64,000 bases of DNA from Oscheius dolichura (lineage: Eukaryota > Nematoda > Chromadorea > Rhabditida > Rhabditidae): positions 8,618,001 to 8,682,000 of the forward strand of contig OW051497.1 of the NCBI GenBank assembly GCA_932521035.1. Reading direction: 5' to 3'. How positions within the stretch are numbered: the stretch's first letter is position 1; each line of letters starts with the position of its first letter. The notes under the pieces were generated by a model. The model worked only from the letters and a program-made list of their open reading frames with translations. It searched no databases and had not been told where the DNA came from. The position numbers and the translations under genes were made by a program. Positions 39,033 to 49,102 of this stretch are shown one piece after another.

Positions 39033-39496
39033 CTATCCTTTACTAACAGGGAATAAACAATTTGAAAACAAGATAATTCTAAACGGCGAGGAAATCAAAG
39101 CTGTTGCTCTCGGAGGATCTGATTTCACAGTAAAGAAGTTGATTTGATCTTGTATATAGTCCATATTCTTGGCAATGGATCCAGGATCCTCCGGATACTC
39201 TTCAGTCAAACCATAAAAACGAACTGTATGTTGTTTTAAACTAAAACCGGATCTCATGATGCCCGACAACTGATAAGCTACTGTTCCAATGTGTTGAGAC
39301 TGTTATGATAAAGAAGAACTTAATGTTTAGGTCAGTTACCCTAAAAAGGCGAGCGTATTCAAGAACGTATTCAAGGTATGGCCACTTTTCAAAAATTGTC
39401 GTTTTTTGCTTGAACGAATAGCTGTCCTGATTTTCATGAAGAGTGAAGTCTGATCGTAGTTCTTTCCATTTGGACTTCTGGTACCTCTGATGTGAA
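39033..39496 (-). CDS. two orphan coding-like exons, product unknown
   Basis: Exons 39340-39496 and 39033-39299 (to a TAA-type stop at the low end) join in phase across a 40-base intron with a clear CATAACAG acceptor. The protein is well behaved: SKWKELRSDFTLHENQ, FEKWPYLEYVLEYARLF, HTVRFYGLTEEYPEDPG, AKNMDYIQDQINFF. I recognise no family. No start codon exists in frame. Upstream lies the last exon of the Str-like receptor. Three readings are possible: a C-terminal extension of the receptor through a 33-base intron (39497-39529) that is in phase; the remains of a downstream gene in an operon; or a gene broken by a frameshift, since a second frame through the receptor's last exon (LPFSPYFQFRIHWNHQ) also looks coding and stops at 39496-39498. 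Confidence 0.4.
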
Positions 39497-39517
39497 CTAT
39501 GATACGAAGAAAGGATC

Positions 39518-39523
39518 TTTATT
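39518..39523 (-). terminator. polyadenylation signal of the Str-like receptor
   Basis: AATAAA starting only two bases after the receptor's stop codon. If the 33-base intron at 39497-39529 is real, this hexamer would lie inside it, so splicing and polyadenylation would compete. Confidence 0.5.
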
Positions 39524-39525
39524 TT

Positions 39526-40716
39526 TCACGGTCTGATGATTCCAGTGGATCCTGAATTGAAAATATGGACTGAATGGGAGGTTATTCCAAGATAATTCAG
39601 CATCTGAAAAACCAGAGGGTAAAGCGGGAGTCTGGTGCAAACTCACGTGCGCCTTTTTTCGTAATAAGAACCGCTTATAATCTGAGATAAAATAAATAAT
39701 CAGCAATGGATCCAGCACTTGTGCAAAAGACAGGCACATCCCACAGATGTAAGAGAAACCATCGATCGAAACTTGGGTGATTCCCATTATTATAAGGATA
39801 GTTATAGGCACAGCATAGAAAACTAACGGTAGACATGCCTGAATGCTAGATTTGTATACCAAGAAGAAATAAAGACCTGTAACGTTAGCAAAATATAAAA
39901 GTTGTGGTGATATTTGTACGACGAGTTGGTCAGTATCCGAAGTTCTTTGAGCTTGGAACCAATTCTGAACCAGCACACGTTGCAAATTATTATACCAGTT
40001 GTAAAGATAACTGTAATCATTGCAAGTAGCAAAATCATTTGAAGGTTGAGATGCCCGTCAATCTGAAACTTGTCTCTGAAGCATTACTCAAATTCTACAG
40101 TGAACGGTCCTCCAACATAGAAGACTGTACTAAGATCTAAGCCCAGTTCTATTAACACCTCTTCTCTAAATGCCTTCTCTGACTTTTCAGATGGTGTCAT
40201 ATACATAAAACAGCCGATAGTTAAAATGTTCGGAAAGGTAAGTGCAGCTATTGTGAGGGTAATAAAACGACGCTTCGTTATCGAATGTGAAGCGCTAAAA
40301 TACCAAAAGTTTTCTCTTTTCCCTTATATCCACTTACTTTTGAAGAGCATAGAGACGGTAAATAAAGCTCCCAACCAGAATTATAATTGTATTGAGGTAG
40401 CAGACGTCGAACAACATCATTTGTACCCCTTCAAACCATCTTGGAAAGGTTTCTGCAGTACAGATGAACAGAAATCCATTTTTGGGCAGGAACCAAGTCT
40501 AGAGTTTGCGCTCATTTGAACGATTGAACAACCTACAAAAAGCGCCGTACTGACACAGTAGGAATAGATCGCAGCAGTGATGGTATAAGCCAGAAGGAAA
40601 TATTTATAAGCACCCATTCTGATCGACGACTTTGTTACGATGATAGGGATCAGAATGAGATTGAGAATGGTAGCCAGAATAGCTGCCACGAGTTCCACTA
40701 ACTGGGTGGCCCTCAT
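39526..40716 (-). CDS. nematode seven-transmembrane chemoreceptor, Str/Srj superfamily-like
   Basis: Six exons (40537-40716, 40338-40498, 40099-40294, 39877-40062, 39647-39838, 39526-39603) join in phase to 330 residues, the normal length for Str receptors. Seven hydrophobic helices are visible, beginning LVELVAAILATILNLILIP and ending in the diagnostic region PLLIIYFISDYKRFLL after helix 7. The QACLPLVFYAVP stretch before helix 6 matches the Str pattern. These G-protein-coupled receptors are nematode-specific, usually expressed in chemosensory neurons, and sense volatile or dissolved chemicals. Sequence is divergent enough that the subfamily is uncertain. The last exon (25 codons) is the weakest part; its second reading frame also looks coding. 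Upstream in-frame sequence reaches an acceptor near 40740, so a few more N-terminal residues are possible. Confidence 0.85.
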
Positions 40717-41236
40717 TCTGTTGTAGCCTGCTCGAAAATCTAAATCACAAAGGAGGCGCCATTTTGATGTTGGTTTTATGAAACCGCTACGCGCTCATCC
40801 GGAAAGCTCTCTCACTAATAATGGATCTTTTTTGTTATCAAAGGTAATCTAGTGAATAGTTCATGGAAGCCATGCTCGTCACACAGCTCATTTTCCATGA
40901 AGTGAAACGCCCTTTGAACGAAGTAATTCTGTCAGTTTCAACAGGTACCTGCGACATGAAGGAGCAAATTTCTGACCTAAACAGAGAGGTCCTTCACAAT
41001 CTCTGTTTTCCTGGCTGTCCAGATGATACAGTATCCCAAATTTATTGATAATATATTTATTAATATTATAGTTTCCATTTGAACACCGAGATATAGCATA
41101 GAAAAGCTTAAAACTATCATTATACATCTGTTCTAATGAGATTGGCTGTCCAGATGTATGCAAATAACTTTCAAAGGCAAGACCGGCCGCAAGAGAGATG
41201 GCAGTAGGGGGGAGAGATAAGAGGGGGTAGATATAT
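40717..41236. other. short intergenic gap with a minus-strand poly(A) signal
   Basis: Between the 3' end of the SMP gene and the start of the receptor gene, both on the minus strand. An AATAAA (minus, 41041-41046) about 190 bases past the SMP stop is its probable poly(A) signal. The 167-codon frame at 40888-41391 is a shadow of the SMP 3' exons and UTR. Confidence 0.6.
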
Positions 41237-44200
41237 TTAGACTCCTTCGAGTGAGATGAATTCTTCCAATTGATAGTGGCTGAGGAAATGAGCCCAGTCG
41301 ATGTCTTTGGCGCTGAAAAGGTGGAATTCCTCTGACATGGAATACCCTTACATGTGTAACTTGGATACCGTACTCTTCGTACAGAAGGCATCCGTTTTAT
41401 AGTGGCATGATTTGTGGCAAACCAATTTACAATCTGAACATTTTATAAAGGGAAGTACAAGTTGGGCCTTACCTCGACACTGATAGGCTTGTTTAGAGAA
41501 GCTGCTCTTGATCCTGTGCTGGCATACGTGACAGTTAATACCGCTACAACATCTTAAGTGTGCAAACAATTAAACAACAAGCAGTTAGGTGCTGACGAAA
41601 CAGTAAGGAAACAGAAAAGTGACGAGTGACCAGTGTACTCACCCTCTGATTTTTACTGCCACAAAAGTGTGGTCATTATAAATGTGGAGTTTTCGTCCTT
41701 TTTTCATCAGGCGGACAGCTGCAGGTTCTGTTAATATTGAGGGAGGGATCAGGAAATATCTAAAAAAAAGTGAACTGTTAATGAGGAAGAGAAGAGTCCA
41801 CTTTTTCTGTTTATCTTCATCCACTTCTAATATTAATGTGGAATGTTGGTATAAGCTTTTGGTTGATTCTCCTGAAAGACCACCGACAGATTGTGTCTCT
41901 AGGTAGCCACTTCCACCATGCGATACTAAGCTAGGATTAATGAAGCAGCAGTTCCGGACTACCTGCATAACGGGTACGGCTAGCATCTCTGCTAGGGGGA
42001 AGCGAGACGGCTTCTTCTATTTCAGGAGTGTTAACATCCACACTTTTTGACCTAGAATGTCCATCTGGGGGTGATTTCTGCTGTTGTCCTACCTCTTCTG
42101 ACTTTTCCGCCTTCCACTGAGTCTGTCCCTAAGTTCCCCAAAGAAGGACCTTTCCCTCTTTTCTCCGGGAGCAAGTCCGTTCTTCTTCGTTCTGTCTATA
42201 ACAATCTTTTGTGCACGGACCTTGATAAGACAGACCTCTTCCTCTATTTTCAATATTTTGAGCAGGATTAGGGGCATTTTCAGTACTGAAGGACCGCGCC
42301 AACCGTTCGTCTTCTACAGCTCTTCTCTGAGACTCAACTTTTTGTAATTTAGCTTCCAATTGTTGCAGCTTAGGATCATTGCTGTTTCTAATCTGTTCCT
42401 CCAAAATTCGCTGAGTAGTGGGGTCAATGGCATTCTCCAACGAGCCATGGACAGATTGAATGTGCGGTTTCTCCTTCAACTCCTTCGAGACTGTTTTTAC
42501 CAAGACGGTTGTTGTCTTCGTTGGCGTTATGTCATTAACGTCGAAATTATCTGGAATATTAGAATATAACCTAAGTCTTTCTGGCTTATCTCACCGTGAG
42601 GGTCATACAGCGCTCTCCGTTGAACGGTAACCGTCTCCCTGAACTCATTTCCCCCCTTGTCTCTGATCTTTACAGTGTCCACAAATTTACCAACTGTTGT
42701 CGTTGTGGGATCATAGTAGAAGTCAAACTAAAATGGAGCTTTACTCTCAAGAAATTTCTTTCTACCTGAACAGTGAGCTCTCCTGTGATGTCATCCCGTT
42801 TGTATGGCGTCCCCTGGAGCTTCAACACATGCAATTGCTGCAAATAGTACTGAAAAATGTTGACGCTAGTTAGCCATTAGTATGTGGACATAATGTGGGA
42901 ATTAATCAGTTAGCACATATACTGAAAACAGTCAAACCTCTCCACTTCTCCGGATGTCTTCGAAGTTTACGAGGCTCAATCCTAAGAAACTGTCGTCGTC
43001 CTTGTTCTGAGTATCATGGCCATGCTTCTGGCGAGCAGCGTCGTAAACTTCAAATAGGATTTCTTCAGAAGCGGGAGTCAGATCACTGTAAAAATAAATT
43101 TAAACTTTCTCCAGGTTCTTACAAAGCGAAGGTCTCCTCCCAATAAGGATTAGCGTTGATTCCTTTACTTGTAGTGTGTTTTTGAGAAGGTTCGTCCATT
43201 TCAATATCCACATAAGGTTGTTGTACGGTAATTTCTAAACCATCTTACACCAAAATATCAGTTCAGGTTACTGTGATGTCTTCCAAGTCGATTTGCTTTG
43301 ATTATTTTGACCCTCAATTTGTTCGGTACTGTACTGGAATTTGAGGTAGGGGCGACAAGCTAGAAATTATCGTTTTTAAGAGAAAGGCCCCCTTACATGA
43401 CTATCGTTGAGCTTTCTAAACATCTCTGGAACCTCAGTCGAACTGGCAATAGTTCCATTTTCAGATGGGCCACGCCCGCTCGAAATTGTCTCAGCAACAT
43501 GGTCATAATCGTTAGCAGTGTAATTCTGAGTCAACGGCGTTCTCTGCTTCTCAAAGGAGTGATTGTATTCTGCGTTCAGTTTGTTCATATCCAATAGATC
43601 CATAGGTTTCTCAGTTGATCTCCTGTTCCCAGGTTGTATAAAAGTATCGTACGTATCGTTTCTCTTTCTCTCCATGGAATTGGAATACATCGACGAGAAG
43701 ACCTTCAACCCTTTTCAAACGCTTTTCTTTGCTTCATACCTGTGCATTCTTGTTTAAATGTTCCCCAGCACGCTGATCTTCCTCAAAATTTACAGCCGGC
43801 CAGCAATCCGAGAGGTTTATGTGGGTGACAGCGGACAACAGGCAGCGCCGGATGCTCTCTTCCACAAGGCCAAAAGAAATTGCCTGCTGTTGCTGAAGGG
43901 AGGGCAGTTTTCAGAGGAAAGAAATGGTAACAAAACCGTTTTGGGGTCCGAATAGGCCAATTCAATATCCATTTCAGGTCTTCCTTTGAAGCATACCACA
44001 ATATAAAATTGGTTAGCGATACAAGCGACACGACATTCGACCTGAAGAAAGCAATAAATGTACACGATGAAACATGGACTTACTTCTCCTCTTAGATCAA
44101 TGATATTTCCATCCAAGTTACTAACGACCAATCGGTCTCCTACCCTCTGCGAAGATATCAGTTTCAACTTAATACACGGAAAATGCACATTGGCATAGAT

Positions 44201-45296
44201 GGTCTAAAAATCATAAATTAAGGAATAAAGAACGGTTTACAATATGGTCTCTCGGTCCTTTAACTGCCTTGATATCCGTGATCTTAGGCGGTCTAACCAC
44301 ATTCGAGTGGTCGCCGAAACTCTCGAAGAGCACCTCGCACTTTGCCTGCAACAATTGTGTCTAGGAGTGAAAATAGTCTAGGTTTTCAGACGAAAGTTGT
44401 TCCGACAAGAGGGAAAAAACCGTTTTTGCACGTGAGAGTGGTAGCTTTTTATAGGTTTTTCAGGGGACTCAAGTGGAAGTCTAGCCGAGAACAGCAGTTC
44501 ATTGGAAAGTTATCGAAAATGTGTAAAAATTACCATTTGGGTCCGAAGAGAAATAGCAAGCCTTTAGGAAAAGTATTATGTTTAATAGATTCAAAAACGG
44601 GAAAAACTCACAGGTGATGTTACCTTCTTTGCAATCTCATTTAATGATCGTATCCAGGCGTCTAACGGTTCTGGGACTCTATGAAAGTTATTGTACATCC
44701 AAGCCAAAAATTCGTTCGTCCATTCGAAATTTCTAAAAATAAAGGTACGACTATTATTGTTACACATCTCTTACGTGCTACCAGCTGAGTAGCCAGATGT
44801 ACCGCTGGATAAATTATTAGCATCTTCTATAGATTGAACTCCAAGATAGTTCAGAGCATAATAACATATTCCAGCGACGATGCCCCATGAAAGGAGCAGC
44901 CACAGCATGTCCGTGACAACACGGAAGAGCACTGAAAAAGATTATTTATCTCTGAAGGCGGGAAGCTTGGACATTTGAATTTTTAAACATTAAATTTATG
45001 AAATACTCGCCTTTAATATAATATATACTTGTAGGGCTAGTATAAACTAGAGCTATTAAATACACACATCCTAGACTAATAGCTATAATGAACGCCGTCA
45101 AGGCCCCTTGCTGGAACTGTTCAGGCAGGTTAGTCACTTGGCTTTGAACTAATTTGGACTTGGCCTGTAGTTTGATCATATGTTGTTTCCATTTGGGCAC
45201 TGTTACTGTAGAGGCTGACGGGGATTTAGAGATAGAATCGCTCGCAGAGATGTAGGAAAGTGGTCGGGTACTAGAACTAGTCCGAGAAGAAGTCAT
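41237..45296 (-). CDS. membrane-anchored SMP-C2-C1 lipid-transfer protein (PDZD8/C2CD2-like)
   Basis: Twenty-one exons (45029-45296, 44775-44931, 44624-44732, 44241-44345, 44084-44203, 43937-44041, 43740-43892, 43397-43702, 43272-43359, 43123-43234, 42938-43085, 42766-42849, 42595-42727, 42236-42550, 42093-42195, 41963-42051, 41802-41925, 41643-41759, 41473-41552, 41352-41433, 41237-41312) join in phase to 957 residues. Two adjacent membrane helices (about 65-85 and 92-118) may form a hairpin. An SMP-type tubular lipid-binding region follows (about 142-339, opening EFLAWMYNNFHRVPEPLDAW). Then come a polar linker, a C2 domain (442-590, KLRVKIIKANRLGR), a coiled coil (about 665-710) and a C-terminal C1 zinc finger (about 868-925, HVCQHRIKSSFSKQAYQC). 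SMP proteins move lipids at ER contact sites; C1 would bind diacylglycerol. No PDZ domain is present, unlike PDZD8. Domain calls for C1, C2 and helices are strong; SMP is by pattern. Confidence 0.85.
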
Positions 45297-47020
45297 AAGT
45301 TGTCGCTCGTTGTCTGGTCGGTCAGATTTAAACGGATGTGAATAGACAGCCAGGCAGGTAGGTAGAATGGGGGAAAATGCACCACTGATTGAGCACAGTA
45401 TCGGGCGCCCAACCAGAGCAAATATCTTCCCGAGGCGCGTAGTCAAACATTTCTCTCACACAGTGACTTGACATATTTCAAAGCTGTGATGAGGAGGCAT
45501 CCAGGAAATCGGCTGGTCTTTGATTTATTTGGTAAGCTGGATGGGGGTAAGACAAGTAAATAAAAAAATACTGAAGAAATGTGTTCAGCCACAGCGACGG
45601 CGGGAGGGATAAGTTAAATACAGTCACCAAGGGAGCGAGAGACAGAATGTGAGGGGATTTGTGTATCCACAAAGAAAAAACTGGAGTACTCAACGCTATA
45701 TGATATAATGACACTTTAATGGCTGGAGAATTTTGTTGTTAGTAAAGCTGTTAGCATGGGAAGCGGAAATCTTAGCTAGCTTAATAGAATATGTCCTTAG
45801 TTTTATGGGTACTCAGTCTTCTATTCAAAGGGAGTTCTAGAAAAGTTTAGCTTGAAGGGCCGAAAGTTGAGGAGTGGATAAATTGTCAGTAATTGTTTAC
45901 AGTAATTTACAGTAGATATAAATTAAATGAATACCTTGAGTAAGAAAAAATTGTCAATCTCTGAGCGTCAAAGATGCGAAATGGGAGACGCAACAGTTGT
46001 GAGATGCCGAGGGGGCCGCCACGAGTTTACGTTTCAGTAAAAACGCCAAAAGTACCTAAATATTTGCTGACCAGGCACATTTAACAGATCCTCAAAATGG
46101 ATTAAGCAAGTCGTCTACTGACTGACAACTGTGTCAGCTGTTCAACTTCCTGGGGCACACAACGTGGCAGCTAACAGGGAAAAGGCGGCAAGATTAATTG
46201 AACGCGAATTGTTAAGAAAAGAGAAGCTCAAAGTGGAAGACATGAAAGGAAAAGATTAGGAAGGAATGGCTCGCGGCTTCTATGGGAAATCCGGACAGTT
46301 TTGACCGACAACAGGAAGACAAGAGCTAGATAAATAGTGTTCGCCGTGAGGAAATTTGGAACTTCCTATAACGCGTGAAACAGGGACAATCATTAGTACA
46401 TTTGGCATTTTGAAATATTTGTTGGCGGCTTCCTTAAAACTTAATCATAGACCGGATCAGGCTTCACAGCCCTGCACAAACTATTGTTTTCCTTTAAAAG
46501 TACTATCTCCTCTCTTAACATATATCGATTGTTACCAAATATCGACTTTTGAAGCGGAAATTTACCTGGGCTGAGTCGAGTGAGTCGCGGTGTTGTAAGG
46601 CAGCGTTCCCCCACAGTTTAATATGCTGTGCCGACAGCCGGCGGCCAGCTTGCTAAAATAAAAGAGCTGCCTCATGCCCCTCTGGCAGGAACATTGGGGT
46701 GAAAGAAGTCAGAATAACATTTGCTCTGCTCTCCAGGACCTGGAACACATGGGGTCTGGGAGAAGTTATCGGGAGTCTTTGTTAACCTTTCAATTTTAAG
46801 TGCAGACCTTTTTGTTTATAGAAATTTTAACGAGGAAGTTCAACACGACGTTAGCTATTTCGCAATATGTCTACAGTTGCAATGTGACATCGTTAGACTG
46901 GTCAAAGATGGCCCCGCATCTTGAATAATGTAAGGGGAAAGAAAAGCACTGCCTAGCAGCAGAACATCACCAGGCATCCTACCATTGCTCATGTGAGGAC
47001 GCAGCCATTTTCACCACACA
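45297..47020. other. intergenic region between divergent SMP and 7TM genes
   Basis: About 1.7 kb separating two divergent starts. The minus-strand frame continues upstream of the chosen SMP start to 45446 but with UTR-like content. The other short frames have no motif. Probably promoters of both genes. Confidence 0.5.
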
Positions 47021-48662
47021 ATGAGTCGGCTTCGGCTCGAGCTGACATTCTTCTTATTTCTTGTTGGAGCTGTCTGCTATTCCTATGCTTACAATTGCAC
47101 TTGTGATGTTACCACCACAAATACCACAACCACCAACTGTACCTTTGATGTAAGCTGAAGATTCTAAAGAATTGTGATTAAGATTTAGCTGGATACAAAT
47201 AACAACACTGCCAATCTAACTGGGTGCCTCTGTAAGAATACCACCTTTACACTTGTAGTTAACCTGACCGCTACTTTTGAGGGCAGCCCGGCTTACTGCA
47301 CTTTTATCCCAACTACCACTACTATTTTTGTTCCTACGACTACAACTTCGAGCTGTACCGATGTGAATGCCAACGGCGTGTGTGACTACCTCGAGTATGC
47401 TCAATCGCTGAGATGTTACAATCAGACGATGACAACTAGTATGAGTGATAATACGAAGGTAAAGATCTCTCGTCTCCGTTTTAACCAAAGACTTCCAGTA
47501 TGGGATGATATTTGGAACCGTTTGGATCATAGTTTGGATAGTTCTCTGCATTCTCATTAACATATGTCATAAGTAAACAGCCTCTCATAGGATAATTGAC
47601 CCCTTTTCAGAAACAGTGGCCATCACCGTTACATCCATCTGTATGAGGAACTGGGAATAATAATATTAATGATATGTATTGGAGTGTTGAACTTTATGTT
47701 CGATACGTATTCACAACAGAATATCTGCAAGATTGTGGCCATCTGTGCCCACTTCTTCATGGCTTTAGTAGCCGCGGCGTTCTTCTTTGAAGCAACCTTT
47801 GCTAAATCGTAGAGTAACTTATCTGCTGTGTAATAGACGTTTCAGAATGGTTCACGGAAAACCGAAGAAGAATGGATGCATTCCAGCGTTTCTGAACTAC
47901 ATCTTCCCCATCATCTTGGCCGCCCTCCCGGCTGGTTTGACCTATTACTTCCAGAAGGATAACTATGGAACCACGCTCTTACAGTAATCCAAAGAATGAA
48001 AAGCCTTAAAACAGCGTTTCAGTTGCTTCGCCGTCCTGACTCAAGACATGATGTGGGGATTCATCATCCCTGTCTGGGTGCTCATTTGTGCAGCCACTTT
48101 CCAATCCCAGTTGGCTTGCCTTGCTTGTGATATGACCACCAAAGAGCAGGACCAGAGACAGTGCTACTGGGCAAAGAAATCTGCCAAATCCCTTGTTCTT
48201 GTTTCTTTCCTAATCCTGAGTATTTGGCTGATGGTTATGCATGCCGGAGATGAGCAGCTTCTCTACCTGTTCATTCTTTCAATCGTCCTTTGCGTCATCT
48301 TTGGGCCTGTCATTTTTGTTGCTCATACCTACTGTCACGTTAATGTAAGAGATTCTATTTGGATTACGATAACCTCTACTTTTAGACGTGCAGAAAGTGG
48401 GGAGCCTCTTCTGGTTTGAAGAAAATGTACATGATGTGTCCAGAAAGGGAATTGAATGTGATTGAGAAGGAAAAGATCGTCTATGTTGACCGACCCGTTC
48501 CAATTCCAGCCAATGAGGTAAACGACAATGGAATTGAAGTAAAAGGACTTTTAGGAGAAGAGACCGCTCACCGATCCAACGAAGCCCTATAACCCCAACT
48601 ACCCTGCGCAGCCTGTGGGTCTATATTCTAGCACTTGCTACTCAAGAAGAGGTCATACTTGA
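47021..48662 (+). CDS. seven-transmembrane receptor with short Thr/Cys-rich ectodomain (secretin/adhesion-class-like)
   Basis: Eight exons (47021-47149, 47189-47458, 47499-47572, 47611-47808, 47846-47983, 48023-48344, 48386-48517, 48555-48662) join in phase to 456 residues. A signal peptide (FFLFLVGAVCYSYA) leads to a 110-residue ectodomain rich in Thr and Asn, with many N-glycosylation sites (NCT, NTT, NLT) and eight or so Cys. Seven hydrophobic helices follow, starting at GMIFGTVWIIVWIVLCILI; helix 5 reads MMWGFIIPVWVLICAA, reminiscent of class-B receptors. A 80-residue cytoplasmic tail is Pro-rich. No GAIN/GPS cleavage motif or hormone-binding domain is seen. The 7TM topology is solid. The class assignment is tentative and the ligand unknown; a nematode-specific membrane family unrelated to receptors remains possible. 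Confidence 0.8.
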
Positions 48663-48693
48663 TCCTCTTCGTTTTATGCCAGGAGGAAGAAAT

Positions 48694-48699
48694 AATAAA
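48694..48699 (+). terminator. polyadenylation signal of the 7TM gene
   Basis: AATAAA 32 bases after the stop of the 7TM gene. The next gene on this strand starts about 400 bases further on. Confidence 0.75.
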
Positions 48700-49090
48700 T
48701 CCATTTTAGGCGCCTTTCGTCGGAGAAACTCATACTCCGGCGCAACAATACTATTCGTGGCTGTATGACAAGAAAAGGGATGCTGACTCGCCACAGGACA
48801 TTTTGTTCAGACCGAAGCCACACTGATAATGGCAAAATAAACTTGTTGTTGATAAATGACATAATGCTTAGTCATATGAACTGTACGGAAAGTCACAAGG
48901 GGAAGAAAAGAGGGAAAACCCAAAAGTGGTGTTTTCCAGTGATGTCAGAAGGAACCAGACCGAATGTACACATGGCACGGGGGCTTCCGATGTTCTTAGA
49001 AATCACAAGGCAATAATAAGATTGATAACAGTACGCGTTTACAACTGTGTTTTATTAATCGCTGGTCATCAATGTGGCCTCCTCCCGCCT

Positions 49091-49100
49091 TCCTTTTCAG
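49091..49100 (+). promoter_or_regulatory. probable spliced-leader trans-splice acceptor of the sugar transporter
   Basis: TCCTTTTCAG two bases before the transporter ATG, matching the acceptor consensus of this window. No in-frame upstream coding exon was found, so trans-splicing is inferred. Confidence 0.6.
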
Positions 49101-49102
49101 AG

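Noticed and set aside
43235-43271. 28-base intron ending at a GTGTAAG acceptor in the C2 domain of the SMP gene
   Set aside because: An acceptor nine bases further on (GGTTTAG) gives a normal 37-base intron in the same phase and a better C2 strand.
45297-45446. Upstream in-frame extension of the SMP protein by 50 residues
   Set aside because: Open, but composition is UTR-like and the Ser/Thr-rich start at 45296 is a simpler N terminus. Kept only as an alternative.
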